This document shows positions 38,081 through 47,857 of a DNA stretch of 64,000 nucleotides, piece after piece. How positions within the stretch are numbered: position 1 is the first letter of the stretch; every line of letters begins with the position of its first letter. Both the position numbers and the translations under genes were made by a program. The DNA comes from Mesonia oceanica (GTDB taxonomy: Bacteria > Bacteroidota > Bacteroidia > Flavobacteriales > Flavobacteriaceae): the NCBI RefSeq assembly GCF_902499555.1, contig NZ_CABVMM010000004.1, forward strand, positions 248,001-312,000. Reading direction: 5' to 3'. Under the pieces are notes generated by a model. That model was not told where the DNA came from. It was given only the letters and a program-made list of their open reading frames with translations, and ran no database searches.

Positions 38081-39349
38081 TTATTTAAAGCGTTCGTACA
38101 TTGCTTTTTCTAAACTTTCCTGATGATCTGCATGGGCTATTGAAATTAAGGCTTTAGCTCGTCGTTTTAAGCTTTTTCCATATAAATTCACAACACCATT
38201 TTCGGTAGCAATATAATGAACGTGGGCGCGCGTGGTTGTTACACCGGCTCCTTCTTTTAAAAACGGTACAATCTTAGAAATTCCTTTTGCAGTGGCCGAT
38301 GGCATCGCAATAATAGCTTTACCGCCTTCTGAAAGGGAAGCTCCACGAATAAAGTCCATTTGACCTCCCACGCCGGAATACTGCATTTTCCCAATCGTAT
38401 CGGCACAAACTTGTCCCGTTAAATCTATTTCTATCGCACTATTAATAGCGGTCACTTTTGGATTTCGTCGAATAATGGCCGTATCATTGGTATAGGCAGC
38501 TTCTTTAAAATGCACCAATGGATTATCGTCTAAAAATTCATAGAGTTTAGGCGAACCGATCGCAAAACAGGTTACTATTTTACCGTTTTTCACCGCTTTG
38601 TTTTCTCCCGTAATAATGCCCTTTTCAATAAGCGGTAAAACACCGTCAGAAAACATTTCGGTATGAATACCTAAACCTTTGTGGTTATACAAATTATTTA
38701 ATACCACATTCGGTATTCCTCCAATTCCCATTTGTAAAGTGGCTCCATCTTCCACCAATTGTGCCACGTGATAACCTATTTGTTTTTCAACTTCAGAAGG
38801 TTCAACCGTAAATACTTCGTGAATAAGTTCGTTTACCTCAACCGCCGCATCAATTTTACTCATATGAATAATTCCATCACCATGCGTTCTGGGTACTTGT
38901 GGATTCACTTGTGCGATTACTTTTTTTGCACATTGTATAGCGGTGATGGTCACATCTATCGATGTTCCTAAGGAACAATACCCGTGTTTATCTGGTGGTG
39001 AAACTTGTATAAATGCCACATCTAAAGGTAAAATACCGCGTTTAAACAACAGATGCATTTCACTTAAAAATATAGGAATATAGTCACCGTGTTCAGAGTT
39101 TACGGTTCGTCGTACATTACCGCCCACAAAGCAGCTATTCACGTGAAAACTTTTATTATAAGGATCTTGCGCGTACAATGCATCGCCTTCGGTATGCATT
39201 TGTACCAATTCTATATCTGATAATTCTTGGTAGCGCTCGCACAAAGCTTTGATGATTACTTTAGGGGTCATTGCGGCTCCCTGAAAAAACACACGATTTC
39301 CTGATTGTACATTTGCGACAGCTTCTTCAGCTGAAATAAATGGTAGCAT
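38081..39349 (-). CDS. Acetyl-CoA hydrolase/transferase family protein
   Basis: From the ATG at 39349 the product has 422 residues and opens MLPFISAEEAVANVQSG, the normal family start. An open frame extends 63 bp further upstream to 39412, but that start would lie inside the FNR-like box/promoter and is rejected. The CoA-transferase fold is shown by QMGIGGIPNVVL, IHTEMFSDGVLPL and GGQMDFIRGA. It moves CoA between acyl-CoA and acetate or similar acids, or hydrolyses acetyl-CoA. Control by the oxygen-response box suggests acetate overflow or fermentation-like metabolism when oxygen is short. Confidence 0.85.
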   Translation of the reverse strand: MLPFISAEEAVANVQSGNRVFFQGAAMTPKVIIKALCERYQELSDIELVQMHTEGDALYAQDPYNKSFHVNSCFVGGNVRRTVNSEHGDYIPIFLSEMHLLFKRGILPLDVAFIQVSPPDKHGYCSLGTSIDVTITAIQCAKKVIAQVNPQVPRTHGDGIIHMSKIDAAVEVNELIHEVFTVEPSEVEKQIGYHVAQLVEDGATLQMGIGGIPNVVLNNLYNHKGLGIHTEMFSDGVLPLIEKGIITGENKAVKNGKIVTCFAIGSPKLYEFLDDNPLVHFKEAAYTNDTAIIRRNPKVTAINSAIEIDLTGQVCADTIGKMQYSGVGGQMDFIRGASLSEGGKAIIAMPSATAKGISKIVPFLKEGAGVTTTRAHVHYIATENGVVNLYGKSLKRRAKALISIAHADHQESLEKAMYERFK

Positions 39350-39375
39350 AACTCTTCTTTTTTTTATTTCTCCTG

Positions 39376-39418
39376 CAAATCTAACCCTTCGCCATTCTTT
39401 AAAATATGACATTTGACA
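39376..39418 (-). promoter_or_regulatory. FNR-like box and promoter of the acetyl-CoA hydrolase/transferase gene
   Basis: TGACATTTGACA (39407-39418, plus-strand reading) is followed on the minus strand by a perfect TAnnTTTG element, TAGATTTG (39376-39383). The centres are 33 bp apart. This also fixes the translation start at 39349. Confidence 0.75.
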
Positions 39419-39475
39419 GACTTCAAAAAAAAAGGTTTTTTATAAAAATTTGGTGGTTGCAACCAAATATAAGGT

Positions 39476-40903
39476 TTATACTTTTCGCTTAAAAGGAGAC
39501 TTCATATGTAAAGCAAAAGCACACAATAGGGCAAAACCAATCCCGATCCATTTACTGATTTTTAAATCGACTCCCATTCCCAAATCAGTATCATAAAGTA
39601 TGTAAGTTATCACTACGGAAGTAATAAAAGTAGCAGGTATTAGAGCCATCCAATAATAGTTATTTTTTTGGTACAAATATACTGTCCCTATCCAAAGAGC
39701 TATAGCTGCGGTAACCTGGTTTGCCCATGAGAAATAACGCCAAAGTGCACTAAACTCAATAACCGTTATCAGCAAAAAGGAAATTGCAAATACCGGAATT
39801 GCAATAAAAAAACGGTTTTTCAGTATTTTTTGAGGTGTATGTAAGTATTCAGCAATAATCATTCTGGCTGCTCGAAACGAGGTATCGCCGGAAGTAATGG
39901 GTAAAACAATTACCCCAATTACGGCAATGGTGCCGCCAACAGAACCCAAAATTAAGGTTGCCACTCTACTTACCACGGCTCCAGGACCTCCGTCTGCTAT
40001 AAGTTGTGATAATTCTTGCTGGTCTATAATTGTCATGGCTGCCGCTGCCCAAACCATCGCTATAATACCTTCGGCAATCATCATTCCGTAAAAAACATAA
40101 CGACCATCTTTTTCGGTATTTAAAGTTCGAGAAATAATAGGAGATTGTGTGGCATGAAACCCAGATAAAGCTCCGCAAGAAATGGTTAAAAAAATGACCG
40201 GATAATAAGGCAAACCTTTAGGGTGTACATTTTCAAAGCTCAGTTCAGGTATAGTATGATCATTAAAAAGAATACCTATCCCAATTCCTAAGGCACTTAA
40301 TAAAAGTAATGCTCCTAAAAAAGGATAAATTTTACCAATTATTTTATCTATTGGCAAAACGGTAGCAATGGTATAATATAAAAAAATAATGGCGGTAATT
40401 ATCATTAAGGTTTGTTCTCCTCCAGCTAAGAGTTCACTAACCATTTTAGATGGCGCCACTACAAAAACGGTCCCCACCAATAGCAGTAAAAGCAGAGCAA
40501 AAAGGTTTACCAAATGGCTAAAGGGTTTTCCTATATATTTTGATGCCAATGCAGGGAGTTGCATCCCTTTGTTTCTTACCGATATCATTCCTGTAAGGTA
40601 ATCGTGCACACCACCTGCAAAAATACACCCAAATACAATCCAAAGAAATGCGGCCGGACCATATAAAGCTCCTAGGATAGGACCAAAAATAGGTCCGACT
40701 CCAGCAATATTCAATAACTGTATAAATGCGTTTTTTTGTTTATTAAGCGGAATAAAATCTACTCCATCGTTTTCGGTATGTGACGGAGTAGGGCGATTGC
40801 TTTCTTTAGCTCCAAAAACACGCTCTATGAGCTTTCCATAAGTAAAATATCCTATAACTAGTAGCAAGAGACTGCTTATAAATGTAATCATGAAGGAGTT
40901 CAA
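39476..40903 (-). CDS. cstA: CstA-family carbon starvation/peptide or pyruvate transporter
   Basis: The 475-residue membrane protein has about 13 helices and motifs of the CstA family: AGVGPIFGPILGALYGP, GGVHDYLTG and TSGDTSFRAARMIIAE. Known members import pyruvate or peptides. The length is on the short side of the family (as in Bacteroidota). It is co-oriented with the acetyl-CoA hydrolase gene downstream. Confidence 0.88.
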   Translation of the reverse strand: MNSFMITFISSLLLLVIGYFTYGKLIERVFGAKESNRPTPSHTENDGVDFIPLNKQKNAFIQLLNIAGVGPIFGPILGALYGPAAFLWIVFGCIFAGGVHDYLTGMISVRNKGMQLPALASKYIGKPFSHLVNLFALLLLLLVGTVFVVAPSKMVSELLAGGEQTLMIITAIIFLYYTIATVLPIDKIIGKIYPFLGALLLLSALGIGIGILFNDHTIPELSFENVHPKGLPYYPVIFLTISCGALSGFHATQSPIISRTLNTEKDGRYVFYGMMIAEGIIAMVWAAAAMTIIDQQELSQLIADGGPGAVVSRVATLILGSVGGTIAVIGVIVLPITSGDTSFRAARMIIAEYLHTPQKILKNRFFIAIPVFAISFLLITVIEFSALWRYFSWANQVTAAIALWIGTVYLYQKNNYYWMALIPATFITSVVITYILYDTDLGMGVDLKISKWIGIGFALLCAFALHMKSPFKRKV

Positions 40904-40980
40904 CTAATTGAATTAGCAATTTACAGTAATATTTTATACTTAACAAATGCCCCTACAATTTTACCGATAATTTGAACCTT

Positions 40981-41691
40981 TTATGAATGGCAATCGATTT
41001 GAGAAGAAACTTTTTCGGTGGTATGAATGGGTTTTGGGGAAACATAGGGAATGCCTAAACCTAAACCTCGTAAAACAAACAACAACCCCACAATCACCAC
41101 AAAAATCGGTATGGCTTTTTGTATTTTTTGTCGGAAGGAAGTACTTAAAAAATTACCTGCTAATACCATTGTTGTCATTAACGGAATAGTCCCTAAGCCA
41201 AACACTAACATATACAACAAACTCATTGAGATACTTTCATAGGCAAACGAACCAAAAATAGCCATGTATAATAAACCGCAAGGTAAAAATCCGTTGAGAA
41301 AACCGATGCTTAGAAAAGTATCCGGGGTTTTCTTTTGAAGTTCTTTTCCTAAAGCTGATTTTACTTTAGAAATAAGTTTAAAAACAGGTCTGGAGAAATT
41401 GTATTTATTAAACGTTTGATGTGGAATAACCACTACCAAAATCATCAATACGCCAATAGCGATCGATATTTTTTGCTGAATCCCAAACAAAAATAAGCCT
41501 TTACCCAATAGCCCGAAAAGCAAACCAATAAAGCTATAGGTGAACAATCTCCCTAGGTGGTAAAGGCTTAATTGTAATATTTTTTTAAACTTGCTTTTTC
41601 TATCCAACGGAAGCATAAATGCAATTGGACCACACATTCCCACACAGTGAAAACTGCCCAATAACCCTAATATGAAAGCTGAATAAAGCAT
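40981..41691 (-). CDS. SafE/TauE-like membrane protein of the cbb3 assembly cluster
   Basis: The 236-residue product has six helices. It opens with LLGSFHCVGMCGPIAFML, whose Cys-x-x-x-Cys is typical of the 'sulfite exporter TauE/SafE' proteins linked to cco operons and copper supply. A second motif, NGFLPCGLLYMA, also carries Cys. It lies downstream of ccoH in the same direction, separated by a repeat cluster. It probably helps deliver copper to the oxidase. Confidence 0.8.
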   Translation of the reverse strand: MLYSAFILGLLGSFHCVGMCGPIAFMLPLDRKSKFKKILQLSLYHLGRLFTYSFIGLLFGLLGKGLFLFGIQQKISIAIGVLMILVVVIPHQTFNKYNFSRPVFKLISKVKSALGKELQKKTPDTFLSIGFLNGFLPCGLLYMAIFGSFAYESISMSLLYMLVFGLGTIPLMTTMVLAGNFLSTSFRQKIQKAIPIFVVIVGLLFVLRGLGLGIPYVSPKPIHTTEKVSSQIDCHS

Positions 41692-41736
41692 AATTACGAT
41701 TCTTAATTAAAACCTAATAAACTACTTACTCTTATG

Positions 41737-42003
41737 TGATGCTGAATCAAGTTCAGCATGACGCATTTTATCTTTGTCAGGTCGAGTGGAGTCGAGACCT
41801 TTTTGTTTTTGTAATTTTAAAAAACCTCTCGACTCCGCTCGAGGGGACAGATTCATTAATTTTTGAATGTCCGTTATAAATTATAACGAGATGCCGTTAT
41901 CCTGAACCTGCTCGTCCGGCAGACGGGCTTGCTTCAGGGGCTCATCTCCAAGATTTTATTTTTCAATTTAGTATGTGATTCCGGATCAAGTACCGAATGA
42001 CGA
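41737..42003. repeat. Cluster of REP-like intergenic repeats between ccoH and the SafE-like gene
   Basis: This 337-bp gap (41692-42028) holds no gene. It contains an ATGCTGAA/TTCAGCAT hairpin (about 41739-41759) and an inverted pair GGTCGAGTGGAGTCGAGACC / CTCTCGACTCCGCTCGAG (41780-41845). It also has a GTTATAAATTATAAC palindrome (about 41873), a CTGAACC...CGTCCGGCAGACGGG unit (about 41900-41945) and a GATTCCGGATCAAG unit (about 41978). The same modules occur at 37.8-38.1 kb. Confidence 0.75.
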
Positions 42004-42028
42004 AAATATCAATACTAGAATAATCAGT

Positions 42029-42478
42029 TTAATTTCTAATCTGTAAATCTTTTTTAAACAAATATGTGGTTCCGTTCCATTTCCAATGGATAGAAAGTTT
42101 GTATTTCCCCTCCACTAATTTTTCAGCCGGAATCATCATTTGCTGATTTTCTAAGTTCACAGGGATTTCTAAATCCAATTTTTTATTGGAAGGTCGGTAT
42201 AAATTTACTTTACCTTCAATGTCTATTTTTTCTGAAGGAAACAGAATTTGAATACCTTCTGCTGAAACTTCAACCTGAATATTTTCAGCTAAATGGGCTG
42301 AATTTTGTTGGGCATCAATCTGATCTTGATAGGCCAATTCTTCTTTGTAATATTCTTCGGTTACCAAATCGTGATCGTACTTTGTATCAGTGCTCATTTT
42401 GATAACAAAAAACATAATGAATCCCATAAAACACACTATAGTAATTACAATTCCTACTCCCCAGTTTATTTTTTTCAT
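42029..42478 (-). CDS. ccoH: FixH/CcoH cbb3 oxidase assembly protein
   Basis: The 149-residue product has one N-terminal membrane helix (WGVGIVITIVCFMGFIMFFV) and a periplasmic beta domain. The family landmark YDHDLVTEEYYKEELAYQ follows the helix. FixH/CcoH works with ccoG and ccoI in assembling the oxidase. Confidence 0.87.
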   Translation of the reverse strand: MKKINWGVGIVITIVCFMGFIMFFVIKMSTDTKYDHDLVTEEYYKEELAYQDQIDAQQNSAHLAENIQVEVSAEGIQILFPSEKIDIEGKVNLYRPSNKKLDLEIPVNLENQQMMIPAEKLVEGKYKLSIHWKWNGTTYLFKKDLQIRN

Positions 42479-42530
42479 CGTTATTTATTTTAATTTTCTA
42501 TCTTCTATTTGGATGAGCTGCTAAAACGAA

Positions 42531-43952
42531 TTACCTAAAACTCCGCGGACCTAAAAAGGATGCTTTTGTAGTTTCAATAAGTTGATCGCCACTATAAACT
42601 CCTATTTTTAATCGTTCTTTATCAGTTTCTAATGCAGCTTGATTAATATCTATGAACAAGGTTCCTTTTGATAATCCTTGTTTAGGAACTTCAAAGTTTT
42701 CGTGCGTCACCAATTCAATTCTTCCGCTGTGCGAAATCAATTTAAAATGAACATTTTCAATAGGTTTTACAGTTTTATTGACCAATTTAAAAGTGTACAC
42801 ATTCCTAATTATATTATTATCTTTTTTCTCATACAATTGTCCAGGTAAACGCAAAACGGTAGCTTCTACATCATTTCTTAGAAAAAGCATTCCGGTTAAA
42901 ACACCTATAAGAATTACCAGAACAGCAGTATAAGCTTTTAAACGTGGATTGAAGGTAAACTTTTTCTTTTCAGCTATATTTTCTTCACTGGCATATCTAA
43001 TTAAACCTTTGGGAAGGTCTACTTTTTCCATCATCGCATCACAAGCATCAATACAAGCGGTACAATTTACACATTCAAGTTGCGTACCGTTTCTAATATC
43101 GATTCCTGTAGGGCAAACATGAACACATTGCGAACAATCGATACAATCTCCTTTTCCTGTAGCTTCCCGGTCTTCATTTTTTCTATACTTCGCCCTTCCT
43201 TCTTCTTTCTCACCGCGCTTATAATCGTAAGCAACAACAATGGATTTTTTATCTAATAAAACGCCTTGCAAACGACCATAAGGACAAGCAATTATACATA
43301 CCTGCTCTCTAAACCAGGCAAAGATAAAATAGAAGACCCCAGTAAATATAAGAAGAGAGATGAGTGTGCTTGCGTTAGCAGCGGGGCCTTCTATGATATA
43401 TCTTAAAAGTTGATCGCTTCCTATTAAATAGGCTAGGAAAATGTTAGCTATTAAAAAGCTAATCACAAAATAGATACTCCATTTTAAAACTCGTTTTCTA
43501 ATCTTTTCGGCATTCCAAGCTTGCTTAGCTAAACGAATTTGTTTTCCACGATCACCATCGATCCAATATTCGATTCTACGGAAAACCATTTCTAAAAATA
43601 TCGTCTGCGGGCAAATCCACCCACAGAAAATTCGACCAAAAGCAACGGTAAACAGTATGATGAATACCACGCCAATAATCATAGAAATCACAAACAAATG
43701 GAAATCTTGTGGCCAAAACGGAAATCCAAAAATATTAAAGCGACGTTCTAAAACGTTGAACATCAAAAACTGATTGCCATTAATTTTTACAAATGGTGCT
43801 GCAAACAGAAATAATAACAAACCATAACTTACCCAAGTTCTATATTTATAATATTTACCCTCGGGCTTTTTAGGAAATATCCACGATCGTTTCCCTTCTT
43901 GATTGATGGTTCCTATCGAATCTCTGAATTTTTCGTTATCTGGAGTTTCCAC
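42531..43952 (-). CDS. ccoG: CcoG/FixG polyferredoxin, cbb3 oxidase accessory protein
   Basis: The 473-residue product has about five membrane helices. A quinol/NapH-type Cys motif is present (GRIFCGWICPQTIF, EQVCIIACPYGR). A pair of [4Fe-4S] motifs reads CIDCSQCVHVCP and CVNCTACIDACD. A C-terminal Ig-like domain follows. CcoG reduces Cu(II) for oxidase copper insertion in studied bacteria. Confidence 0.92.
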   Translation of the reverse strand: METPDNEKFRDSIGTINQEGKRSWIFPKKPEGKYYKYRTWVSYGLLLFLFAAPFVKINGNQFLMFNVLERRFNIFGFPFWPQDFHLFVISMIIGVVFIILFTVAFGRIFCGWICPQTIFLEMVFRRIEYWIDGDRGKQIRLAKQAWNAEKIRKRVLKWSIYFVISFLIANIFLAYLIGSDQLLRYIIEGPAANASTLISLLIFTGVFYFIFAWFREQVCIIACPYGRLQGVLLDKKSIVVAYDYKRGEKEEGRAKYRKNEDREATGKGDCIDCSQCVHVCPTGIDIRNGTQLECVNCTACIDACDAMMEKVDLPKGLIRYASEENIAEKKKFTFNPRLKAYTAVLVILIGVLTGMLFLRNDVEATVLRLPGQLYEKKDNNIIRNVYTFKLVNKTVKPIENVHFKLISHSGRIELVTHENFEVPKQGLSKGTLFIDINQAALETDKERLKIGVYSGDQLIETTKASFLGPRSFR

Positions 43953-44029
43953 GTTGTTTAGGTATTAGGTTGTAGGTATTGATTTATGGTTTAAAAAACC
44001 TCATTATGCTTTGATAACAAAACTGGATG

Positions 44030-44080
44030 AGTTCAAAACAAGCGGAATTGAGACCTCTCAACTCCGCCAGAGTTGACCTA
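44030..44080. repeat. Degraded intergenic inverted repeat
   Basis: GTTCAAAACAAGCGGAATTG ... CTCAACTCCGCCAGAGTTGAC is a mutated version of the GTCGAG/CTCGAC inverted repeats at 38.0 and 41.8 kb. It lies between ccoG and ccoP. Confidence 0.5.
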
Positions 44081-44082
44081 TC

Positions 44083-45054
44083 TTATATTTCATCAGTGAC
44101 TTGAATCGTATCCATCGAGGTCGTATTTTCTGCTCTTTCTACCTCATCGGCTTTTGGAGCATCACCTTCATCTACCCAAAGTTCGCCTTGAGGTTCTTTA
44201 GGTTCTGCCGGGGTTGTGCCTTGTAATGACAATACGAAACTTGCTACTTGTGCTCGTTCTACCGGTTTTAAGGTTCCTTCCCAAGCTACCATTCCCTTCC
44301 CAGATCGACCTCCTTCGGTTACCGTTCTAAATACGTTTTTAATGCCACCGCCTAAAATCCAATATTTATCGGTTAAGTTAGGACCAATCCCTCCTCCACC
44401 ATCGGCTTTGTGACAAGCGGCACAGTTGGTTTGGAATATTTTTTTTCCCGCTGCCAAATCAGATGCATCAGTCAGTAATTCAACGGTATTCACATCTACC
44501 AAGTTTTTAGCGGTTTTCTTATATTCTTCAATGGCTATTTTGGCTTCCACTACTTCCGCTTCATATTCTTGAATTTGATTATCATCTTGGAAAATATGGT
44601 AACGTGCTAAATAAACTCCTGCAAAAATGATCGTTGCATAGAATCCGTAAAGCCACCAAGGCGGAAGGTTGTTATCCAATTCTTTGATGCCATCATAATT
44701 ATGATCGAGGATAATTTCATCTTCCTTTTCGATGGGTTTTCCATCTACCAGTTTATTATAGAGTTTATTATAGAGTTTATGGAACCAAGCATATTGTTTG
44801 GCTCTGCTTTCTTTTTCTGCAGCTAAATAGCGCGCTTTAGCTTCTTCATCTAGTGATTTAAAAAGTACGCTTCGCAACGCACCTACACAAAGTTCTACAG
44901 CTATAGCAAATAAACCGGCCACCCCTAAGACTAACCAAGCTAATGGATAGGTGGTAAAAACCGAACCGTCTTCTATTTCTACCGTATATTCAATTAATAA
45001 GTACCCAATTAACAGAAACAGGAATACTCGAATGTATGATGCTAAATTTTTCAT
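44083..45054 (-). CDS. ccoP: cbb3 oxidase cytochrome c subunit III
   Basis: The 323-residue product has two N-terminal helices, then the CcoP helix PWWLYGFYATIIFAGVYLA. One haem c site (CAACHKADG) and the axial Met region (GMVAWEGTL) follow. Only one CxxCH is seen, where many proteobacterial CcoP have two. The first ATG overlaps the ccoQ stop by 4 bp. Confidence 0.92.
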   Translation of the reverse strand: MKNLASYIRVFLFLLIGYLLIEYTVEIEDGSVFTTYPLAWLVLGVAGLFAIAVELCVGALRSVLFKSLDEEAKARYLAAEKESRAKQYAWFHKLYNKLYNKLVDGKPIEKEDEIILDHNYDGIKELDNNLPPWWLYGFYATIIFAGVYLARYHIFQDDNQIQEYEAEVVEAKIAIEEYKKTAKNLVDVNTVELLTDASDLAAGKKIFQTNCAACHKADGGGGIGPNLTDKYWILGGGIKNVFRTVTEGGRSGKGMVAWEGTLKPVERAQVASFVLSLQGTTPAEPKEPQGELWVDEGDAPKADEVERAENTTSMDTIQVTDEI

Positions 45055-45236
45055 AAGGCAGTATCTTTTTCGGTTTCTAGGGGTAAATTACTCACTTCTT
45101 TGATGTAATCTTTTCTAGTAGTAAATACCCACCAGAACAAGGCTAAGAAGAAGAAGAAAAATATGAGTAAGGAAATCATCGGGTAAACTTCTACCCCATC
45201 GATTGTTTCCATGTGTCCTTTTATAAACTTCAACAT
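45051..45236 (-). CDS. ccoQ: CcoQ-like small subunit of cbb3 oxidase
   Basis: The 61-residue product has a single helix (SLLIFFFFFLALFWWVFTT) and the short charged tail typical of CcoQ. It lies between ccoNO and ccoP with a 4-bp overlap into ccoP. Confidence 0.8.
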   Translation of the reverse strand: MLKFIKGHMETIDGVEVYPMISLLIFFFFFLALFWWVFTTRKDYIKEVSNLPLETEKDTAL

Positions 45237-45247
45237 GATTTTTGGTT

Positions 45248-47446
45248 TTAGTTTGAACTTACTTCTTGGTTATCGTCTTTTATTTTAATATCGGTTCCTA
45301 ATCGCTGAATGTAAGCGATAAGTGCTATTACTTCACGATCTTTCATTTCTACGAAATCGAGTCCGTTTTCTTTAGCAAACTTTTTATCGGCTTCGTAACT
45401 TTCAGCAAAATCAGGATCTGAATATAGGTTTTGTTCAATTTGAGTGGCTTGCTCTTCCATCCATTTTTGAGCATTGGCAATTTCTTCTTCGGTATAAGGA
45501 ACACCCAAGGTTACCATCGCTCTCATCTTATCTTCGGTTTGTGAACGGTCATGTTCATTTTTAATAAGCCACTTATAACTTGGCATAATTGAACCGGAAG
45601 AAGTTGTTTGCGGATCGTAGAAGTGATTGAAGTGCCAGTTATCAGAATACTTTCCTCCTACTCTAAATAAATCGGGTCCGGTACGTTTACTTCCCCATAA
45701 GAATGGATGGTCGTACACATATTCTCCTGCTTTAGAATATTCGCCATAACGTTCTACTTCACTACGGAAAGGTCGAATCATTTGCGAGTGACAAGAGACA
45801 CAACTTTCCCGGATGTATAAATCCCTTCCTTCTAATTCTAATGGAGTATATGGCTTCACACTAGAAATTGTAGGAATGTTAGAATCAATCATTAAGGTTG
45901 GAATAATTTGAACGGCTCCACCAATTAAGATCGCAATGGTTGCAAAAATGGTTAATTTTACCGGTCTTCTTTCTAACCAAGTGTGATAGCCTTCTCCGGC
46001 AACACGTTTATTGGTTACTTTTGGAAGTGGAGCTGCTTCTGCTAATTCATCGGTTACAGTGCTTCCAGCCTTAATAGTTCTTACAATATTGTAAAGCATC
46101 ACGAAAGCTCCTAGAATATATAAACTACCTCCTATAGCACGCATCCAGTACATTGGGATAATTTCTTGAACGGTTTCTAAGAAGTTACCGTACACTAAAC
46201 TTCCGTCGGGATTAAACTGTTTCCACATGGAAGCTTGGGTAAATCCTGCTACATACATCGGTAATGCGTACATAATAATCCCTAAAGTTCCAATCCAAAA
46301 GTGAACGTTTGCCAGTTTAGTTGACCATAAATTTGATTTCACTAATCTTGGTACTAACCAATACACCATTCCGAAGGTTAAGAAACCATTCCAAGCTAAA
46401 GCTCCCACGTGAACGTGTGCAATAATCCAGTCACTAAAGTGTGCTACGGCATTGATGTTTTTAAGCGAAAGCATTGGTCCTTCAAAAGTTGCCATCCCGT
46501 AACCGGTAATAGCCACTACCATAAATTTTAAAACAGGATCTGTTCTTACTTTATCCCAAGCACCGCGCAAGGTTAATAATCCATTGATCATCCCACCCCA
46601 AGATGGAGCGATTAACATCACGGAGAATGCAACCCCTAAGTTTTGTGCCCAATCGGGTAAAGCAGAATACAACAAGTGGTGAGGTCCTGCCCAGATATAG
46701 ATAAAAATTAAGGACCAAAAGTGTACAATCGATAGTCGGTACGAATATACAGGACGATTCGCGGCTTTTGGCACAAAATAATACATCAAGCCTAAGAATG
46801 GGGTGGTTAAGAAAAATGCCACCGCATTGTGCCCATACCACCATTGTACCAAGGCATCTTGTACTCCTGCATAAACCGAGTAACTTTTTAACGCACTTAC
46901 CGGAAGCTCGATATTATTAAAAATATGAAGCACAGCTACCGTCACAAAAGTCGCTAAGTAAAACCAAATGGCAACATATAAATGGCGCTGTCTTCTTTTA
47001 AAGATCGTCCAAATCATATTTACCCCAAAGGCTACCCAAACTAGCGCAATCGCAATATCGATAGGCCATTCCAATTCGGCATACTCCTTAGAGGAAGTAT
47101 AACCAAGCGGAAGGGTAATTGCTGCCGCAACAATAATTAATTGCCAACCCCAAAAATTAAAATTACTTAAAGCATCACTGGCCATTCTGGTTTTTAGCAA
47201 ACGCTGTAAGGAGTAATAAACCCCTGCAAATATGGCGTTCCCTACAAAGGCGAAGATTACGGCATTGGTGTGTAAGGGTCGTAAGCGACCAAAACTCAGC
47301 CAAGAAATCCCATCGGTAAGATTGGGAAATAAAAACATAAACGCTAAGAGAAGTCCCACAGACATCCCTACGATTCCCCAAAAAATCGTAGCGTACAAGA
47401 ATTTTTTTACGATCTTATTGTCGTAATAAAACTGATCCATTTCCAT
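45248..47446 (-). CDS. ccoNO: Fused CcoN-CcoO cbb3-type cytochrome oxidase
   Basis: The 732-residue single protein joins the 12-helix CcoN catalytic subunit (haem-copper His motifs in [31 protein letters not shown]) to a CcoO-type domain. The CcoO part carries haem c at [11 protein letters not shown] near residue 560 and has one additional helix ([20 protein letters not shown]). Fusion of N and O is usual in Bacteroidota. It is the terminal oxidase with high O2 affinity; the operon promoter has the FNR-like box at 47701. Confidence 0.94.
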   Translation of the reverse strand: MEMDQFYYDNKIVKKFLYATIFWGIVGMSVGLLLAFMFLFPNLTDGISWLSFGRLRPLHTNAVIFAFVGNAIFAGVYYSLQRLLKTRMASDALSNFNFWGWQLIIVAAAITLPLGYTSSKEYAELEWPIDIAIALVWVAFGVNMIWTIFKRRQRHLYVAIWFYLATFVTVAVLHIFNNIELPVSALKSYSVYAGVQDALVQWWYGHNAVAFFLTTPFLGLMYYFVPKAANRPVYSYRLSIVHFWSLIFIYIWAGPHHLLYSALPDWAQNLGVAFSVMLIAPSWGGMINGLLTLRGAWDKVRTDPVLKFMVVAITGYGMATFEGPMLSLKNINAVAHFSDWIIAHVHVGALAWNGFLTFGMVYWLVPRLVKSNLWSTKLANVHFWIGTLGIIMYALPMYVAGFTQASMWKQFNPDGSLVYGNFLETVQEIIPMYWMRAIGGSLYILGAFVMLYNIVRTIKAGSTVTDELAEAAPLPKVTNKRVAGEGYHTWLERRPVKLTIFATIAILIGGAVQIIPTLMIDSNIPTISSVKPYTPLELEGRDLYIRESCVSCHSQMIRPFRSEVERYGEYSKAGEYVYDHPFLWGSKRTGPDLFRVGGKYSDNWHFNHFYDPQTTSSGSIMPSYKWLIKNEHDRSQTEDKMRAMVTLGVPYTEEEIANAQKWMEEQATQIEQNLYSDPDFAESYEADKKFAKENGLDFVEMKDREVIALIAYIQRLGTDIKIKDDNQEVSSN

Positions 47447-47448
47447 TT

Positions 47449-47652
47449 TTATGATTGTTTGTCTTTAGTTAATACTTGTTTTTGATTTTTCTTTTTCTTG
47501 GGATCTTTTACCAGCTCGTCTTCAAAAAGCATCCGTACTGAAGGCGTGTATACATCATCGTATTGCCCATTCTTTACAGATAGAATAAACGCTACAAAAA
47601 ATATAACCGCAACGGTGATACTGATAGCTAGTAAAACATATATTACACTCAT
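47449..47652 (-). CDS. ccoS: cbb3 oxidase assembly protein CcoS
   Basis: The 67-residue product has one helix ([21 protein letters not shown]) and the conserved SVRMLFEDE segment after it. It is the first gene of the oxidase operon, 2 bp before ccoNO. Confidence 0.9.
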   Translation of the reverse strand: MSVIYVLLAISITVAVIFFVAFILSVKNGQYDDVYTPSVRMLFEDELVKDPKKKKNQKQVLTKDKQS

Positions 47653-47669
47653 AACTCTCTATTATGGTT

Positions 47670-47712
47670 CAAAAGTAAATGTGAAGGCTTTCTTAAAAAA
47701 TGACATTTGTCA
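47670..47712 (-). promoter_or_regulatory. FNR-like box and promoter of the cco operon
   Basis: TGACATTTGTCA (47701-47712) is a perfect 12-bp TGAC-N4-GTCA palindrome. On the minus strand the -7 element TACTTTTG (47670-47677) matches TAnnTTTG exactly. The centres are 33 bp apart. The start codon of ccoS lies 17 bp further on. Confidence 0.8.
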
Positions 47713-47857
47713 GGTTTGAAAATTAGCCGATCGTTTCAGTGAGCAGTTTTTAGTGAAAAGTGAGCAGTAATCAGCTGGAAGTCATCAGTAAACAGGAAGG
47801 AGGAAGTATTATTCTAAGCTTATGAGTATATCATTTTCGACTTCGATTTTCACTTCA

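Noticed and set aside
39350..39412. N-terminal extension of the acetyl-CoA hydrolase
   Set aside because: It covers the promoter and FNR-like box and is not family-like.
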